Source of the DNA: Paragordius varius
Taxonomy: Eukaryota > Nematomorpha
Length of the DNA: 64,000 nt
Direction of reading: 5' to 3'
Assembly: GCA_964247055.1 (NCBI GenBank)
Contig: OZ176053.1
Span: 682,001-746,000 of the forward strand
Part shown: piece by piece, positions 59,703 through 64,000 of the stretch
Layout: every line of letters starts with the position of its first letter
Position numbering within the stretch: position 1 is the stretch's first letter
Notes under the pieces: generated by a model
Databases searched by the model: none
What the model saw: the letters and a program-made list of their open reading frames with translations, nothing else
What the model was told of the DNA's origin: nothing
Translations under genes and position numbers: made by a program

Positions 59703-62660
59703 AAAGTGAAATTCGCAGAAAATTACATGTTAAAAAAATATGGCATATCTAAAAATTAATAATTAAAAAATATATAAATGTGATCGATGCCTATAATTAA
59801 AATTAATCTAAAATTTAAAATCAAGTTAATGATATAGGTTTATAATTGAATATTTTAACAATTATGATATATTATTTCTCTATAAAATATTTTCTACATG
59901 ATTGATTAAAGATTGTTTGATAAATTTATTTATTCAATAAACATTTTTCAACTTAATCAATTACTTAGCTTTGAATCGTATATTGTAAAATGCTAAAAAT
60001 TTATTAAATAAAATTATTAACATTGCTAATTGATAAAATTTAAAAAGATAAAAGTCCAGAAATCAAAAATCATATAAGTGTTTAATTATTATACAATAAA
60101 ATGCGATCCTTTTTCAATCCAACTAGGGTTTAAAATCAATCACAGATAATTATATTTGTATGGAAAGGTGAACATTATTAAAAGCTGCTTATTACCATAA
60201 TATATCCTAAACATTAAATTTCAAATGGGAACCAATCATATATAAGTTGTTATGATTAAGTTAGTTTTAAAACTGAACCAAAAAATGATTAATAAGGTTT
60301 TAGAATAAATTGTCACCTGTTTAGGGGAATGGGAGGTAAGAGATTGGACTTGGTTACAGCTTGGTGAAAAGGAAACATTAATTAAACATTGATATACTTT
60401 TTGTAGCATGAAGCAATACATAGTATGTAAGGTAATTTATTTTCTGAACATAAATTAATTTATAAAATGTAACAATTTTCAATTGTGAAACATTTCTATT
60501 ATTACTTAAAATCTAATGCATTATTTATGGAATATTCTCAGGACTCAAAAGCAATGATTATTATCATAAAATCGAAAATATTAATAGTATTAAGAAATTG
60601 ATTGTTTAAAAATTGAATAACGGAGATTTACCACACGACAATAGGATGAACAATTTATGATAGAAATTGGATACTCTTATCACTAATACATTATACTTCT
60701 TTTGATAAATACGGATTTATATCGGTTTCAGTCGTTTTTGGAAACTGTATAGATATTTTTATTAAAAAGCAATTGTAAGTATCAAATAGGTTAAGTTAAA
60801 AATGTTAATTATTTTAATCCTCAATTTATAGGATATACTTTAAGGTTTTCGAGTTTGTGGGCTAGGGTTAGGGTAGGGATTGGAGTTGGTTCATTTTCTT
60901 AAAGAAGTCCGCAGGACTTCCTCGGGCTGCGAAGCAGGCCGAGACCCACGCCTTCCTGTTCAAAATTTATAAAAATGATACGCCTTGTATTTATGAAAAA
61001 TAATTACTTTCTACTAATCTTATTTAAATTCTTTTAGACTAATATTAGGTAAAAATTATAACAAACTTAGGCTAGATATATTTGAGAGTTTATTGTTTGA
61101 CTAATAGTTATAAATCTATTCAAGTTTCAGCATAGAGAAACATTGGATGAAAAATTATCTTAACTATAAGTGGACTTACAAACATTACATACTATTTTAA
61201 ATAATTATTTTGACTGAATCTTATACATTTAAGAGATAGTTTCGTTTTTAAGTAAATCGGTAATTGGCCTAAAAATTAATGGCATTCAGTAATCGCTGAT
61301 TATCTCTGCTTTATATTATTAATGCTGAAATATATTTATTTACATACTATTTTAAGAATGTTTATTCCAAACTAGATCATTTGTTTTCAAAATACTAACT
61401 TGGATACACCATTTGTTAAAATGAATATTTGTTAAATAAAATCTATTAATCTCATATTTTAAAATTTAACCCTTGGATGCAATACATTTATGTAGTGATT
61501 TATTAAATTAGTAAGTTGTAGTCCCAGGACTGTGTAAAATCAAATATTTTTCAAAATATGGAACAAATCAAAATCAAAGCAAAGGTTTGCATTTGAACCA
61601 AAAGAAATTCATATTAAAACATTCCTTATTCCACCAATAAACCTTAAAACTACCTAACATGACATGTGGGCTAGCTAGATATAAAAATAATATGGAAATC
61701 ATTTCTGTCAATATTTCTAGATATCCATTTGGAAAAAAAATAAACTTAAAATTAATTTTAGATATGATTAACGTTAAAATCTAAATACAATTTTTTGTAC
61801 AAATGTTATAAAATAAAATTGGCCTAGTAGAAGTCTGGTATGGAGCTTTTCTCAGGCTGATATAAATTTTGAAGATAGAACCATATATTTTAAACCAACC
61901 CTTTCATAAATTTTCATATCTATTTATATATGGTTTATGGTCACTAGTTAAACCAATTTACAAAGTATTAATTAGTCCAAATCTTTTAAAGGGAAAGTTA
62001 TGAGTTAAAAATTTCACAAGAGAAATGTTATGTATTATCTGGTAGAGGTTCAAAATTATATTAAAGTATCACAGCAGCCAAGATATATGTTTTCGTATTC
62101 GTATGATTTGGAGTCAAATTGAAACTTATTAAGATACGGTAGAAGATTTTAATTTAAATTGTTCTTAAATTTACACATAGTTACCTTTATATTACATTTA
62201 AAATACAAACAATAGCCTGGTAAAAATTTTAAGGCTTTCGACTTTGCGGGCTGGGGTTACAGAGATGGAATGAAGTTGTTTAATTTCCAAGAATACTTCC
62301 TTTTTATTTTATATTGTTGCGCTAGTTGATATATTTTAGCGAGGTTAGCTCCTATAAATTTTACACACTTCAGTACCAAATATATTACATAATCGTAACA
62401 TTTTTCCAAAATGTTGGAAAATAACTGGCTAAAAACACTGTCGGTAAATTGCTATATTTAGTATTTAATCATTTATAATTATATTTAAATTAAACCTCAT
62501 TGTATATCGGAATTATTTTTTCAAATCCTTATATACTGACTTATTCCATAACAAGACCACTTATAAGTTTAAATGAATATATATAATATAAAGTCATGGC
62601 ATAAAATATTTTTTAGACTGTTTTGAATGTTAGATTTTAGTTTCACTAAAGAATTTTTAG
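59703..62660. other. AT-rich spacer of unit B with known repeats
   Basis: It contains the empty site of the unit-A transposon (60086-60088), a private 180-bp segment (about 60436-60616), the inverted telomere-like repeat (60845-60951) and the eroded TTAA-MITE (about 61470-61890). No gene is recognised. Confidence 0.5.
60845..60951 (-). repeat. Dispersed ~100-bp telomere-like repeat (unit B, right copy)
   Basis: Counterpart of 40271-40377, in inverted orientation to 52025-52110. Confidence 0.75.
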
Positions 62661-62874
62661 TTTATTTATGCCAGATGGTACTCACACATACATAAGTTCA
62701 AAAATAGGGCTAGCAACCTCATTCAGTGACGATACCTGGGATTTGGGAGAATGGTACTTTAATCTTAAATAAAGATTATTCGTTGTTGTACCTCACATTG
62801 TTAGACTCATGCCGAATCGAGATGGGTCCGAAGAAGAAGACGATTATCAACCCTATATTCCGGCATTCTCTTGA
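62661..62874 (+). CDS. Unrecognised exon(s) at the right edge of unit B
   Basis: After GAATTTTTAG the frame reads PDGTHTYISSKIGLATSF, then DDTWDLGEWYFNLK, and reaches TAA at 62770-62772. The same frame reopens at once as RLFVVVPHIVRLMPNRDG, SEEEDDYQPYIPAFS and then TGA at 62872-62874. The second part is acidic and looks coding. The two parts may belong to one old gene with a stop at the duplication boundary, or be separate. The family is not recognised. Confidence 0.35.
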
Positions 62875-63110
62875 TTTAGCGTTAAACATGTGTTAACTTT
62901 ATCTTTGCAAGGTATGCTGGAAAATAAAATTCCACCGACTATTTATAAGATATGATAATCCTAATCACATTTTATCTACAAGAACGCTTATTGAATGAAA
63001 ATTATGTTTTTACTGGGACTTACGAACATTGTCATTGTAATTCTTTGCCTAAAATGAGATAACTTTATAATAATGGTAATACTATGATAAAAATAAATAT
63101 TCTCAACAAA
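62875..63110. other. Intergenic, nothing recognised
   Basis: AT-rich, with no motif or repeat identified. Confidence 0.4.
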
Positions 63111-63114
63111 CACG

Positions 63115-63425
63115 CAAGGGAATGTATTGCATGCCAGTATTGGTTGGACGACCGCATGACGCTGATGTAACGATCTTTCCCGGATAGTCTATAGCTTAGC
63201 GGGATGTGTACCGCTTTGTCTAAGGTGTCACTCTATATGCACTCACTTAGGTTCCCCATTTGTATGCCTTTGCTTTTTAGCATAATGATAGGAGCGCTGT
63301 GGGGCGTGCCGCTGTAGTCGCATAGGAGGAAAGATTGACACAGGCACGGGAAAGTTTCGTTTCGTTGCTACGACCAAGCAGAACGTAGTCCCTTTGGAAC
63401 TTCATGCGTAACTTAGAGATAAGCA
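63115..63425. other. GC-richer island, possible Pol III-derived (SINE-like) sequence
   Basis: The composition is near 50% GC against an AT-rich background. TAGCTTAGCGGG at 63192-63203 fits the tRNA A-box consensus perfectly. GGTTCCCC at 63250-63257 starts like a B box but then departs from it. No cloverleaf can be folded by eye, and neither strand has a long open frame. It could be a tRNA-related SINE head or a transferred or structured RNA segment. Confidence 0.3.
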
Positions 63426-63449
63426 TTTTTATATTTTACTTTATTTTAA

Positions 63450-63640
63450 ATGTCTTTAGATTTTACACATTTATGTCTTTTAGATTTTACACATTTATTA
63501 TTTTAAAAATAGCCATTAAAAAGTTTGTTAAATTTTAACCATTTGCTACTGTTAGATTTTACAAATTTATTATTTATATAAAAAAAGTCATTAAAAAAAA
63601 TATGTTAAATCATAACCATTTGCTAGTGTTAATTTGCTTG
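63450..63640. repeat. Short tandem repeat, two units of ~90 bp
   Basis: The phrase TTAGATTTTACACATTTATT, then ATTAAAAA and TAACCATTTGCTA is repeated with changes. A looser repeat (CAACTGGAATTTATAGA) follows at about 63690 and 63870. Confidence 0.65.
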
Positions 63641-64000
63641 TAAAAATTAAAAAGATTTATAATGCGGAATTTTAGATGTATTATACAAATAACAACTGGA
63701 ATTTATAGATTAAAGATAACAAATGCGGTATCTTAAGAGGACTTTACAAAGGGAAAAAATTGTTTTAATTACGACATTGATCAAAGAAAATTTAATTTAT
63801 TGGTCTATAAATGTTAGATTTACTTAAAAAAGGAGAAAAATTGATTTAAATATCAGACACTTTATGAATACCAACTGGAATTTATAGACTATAAAAAAAC
63901 ATGGATTAAAAACGGAAATACATACCACTAGCAAAAGTTAAATATTGGTTTATAAAATCGTATTAAACAAGATAAATACTGTTACAGTTTAATAAATATG

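Larger units (their letters stand above)
42455..62770 (+). repeat. Tandem segmental duplication, unit B (~20 kb)
   Basis: This is the direct-repeat partner of unit A. A spacer of about 265 bp (42191-42455) separates the two. Unit B carries a private 172-bp MITE (55923-56094) and a private stretch of about 180 bp (60436-60616) absent from A. After 62770 the sequence is no longer shared. Confidence 0.95.

Noticed and set aside
63192-63260. Functional tRNA gene
   Set aside because: A box fits, but no cloverleaf or proper B box can be drawn.

Overview
The window is very AT-rich metazoan DNA. It uses the standard code with short spliced exons. The genes are animal families: a TBC1D10-type RabGAP, a rhodopsin-like GPCR, ferroportin, and the last exon of pyruvate dehydrogenase E1-alpha. 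The density of MITEs, asparagine-rich proteins and intronless long ORFs suggest an AT-rich invertebrate, possibly a flatworm or cnidarian-like genome. I cannot name the species.

Layout. 1-4.6 kb: a hAT-like non-autonomous element with an exact 8-bp target duplication, and a decayed LINE. 4.6-6.5 kb: an intronless GPCR on the minus strand. 6.5-15.7 kb: intergenic DNA holding a nested set of transposons. A TTAA-flanked MITE is split by a 5.7-kb CMC/Chapaev-like element, which itself carries two more copies of the same MITE. 15.7-18.6 kb: an intronless 951-residue TBC1D10-family gene. About 20.0-62.8 kb: two head-to-tail copies of a segment of 22 kb (unit A) and 20 kb (unit B).

Each unit holds, in order: a ferroportin (SLC40A1) gene on the plus strand with MITEs in most introns; the last coding exon of PDHA1 on the minus strand; an LTR-element fossil; AT-rich tandem arrays rich in CAGCTG/CAACTG; a second degenerate A/T array; a conserved block with a hairpin; and a partial unrecognised plus-strand exon at the right edge. 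The units differ by a few per cent. Each has a private transposon insertion whose empty site is preserved in the other.

The genes do not form one pathway. The notable biology is the duplicated ferroportin. Its transmembrane core is well conserved, but all four residues known as metal ligands in human ferroportin are replaced. The second copy also has an in-frame stop at the start of its first recognisable exon. The duplicated PDHA1 last exon differs between units only at synonymous sites, which suggests it is still translated.
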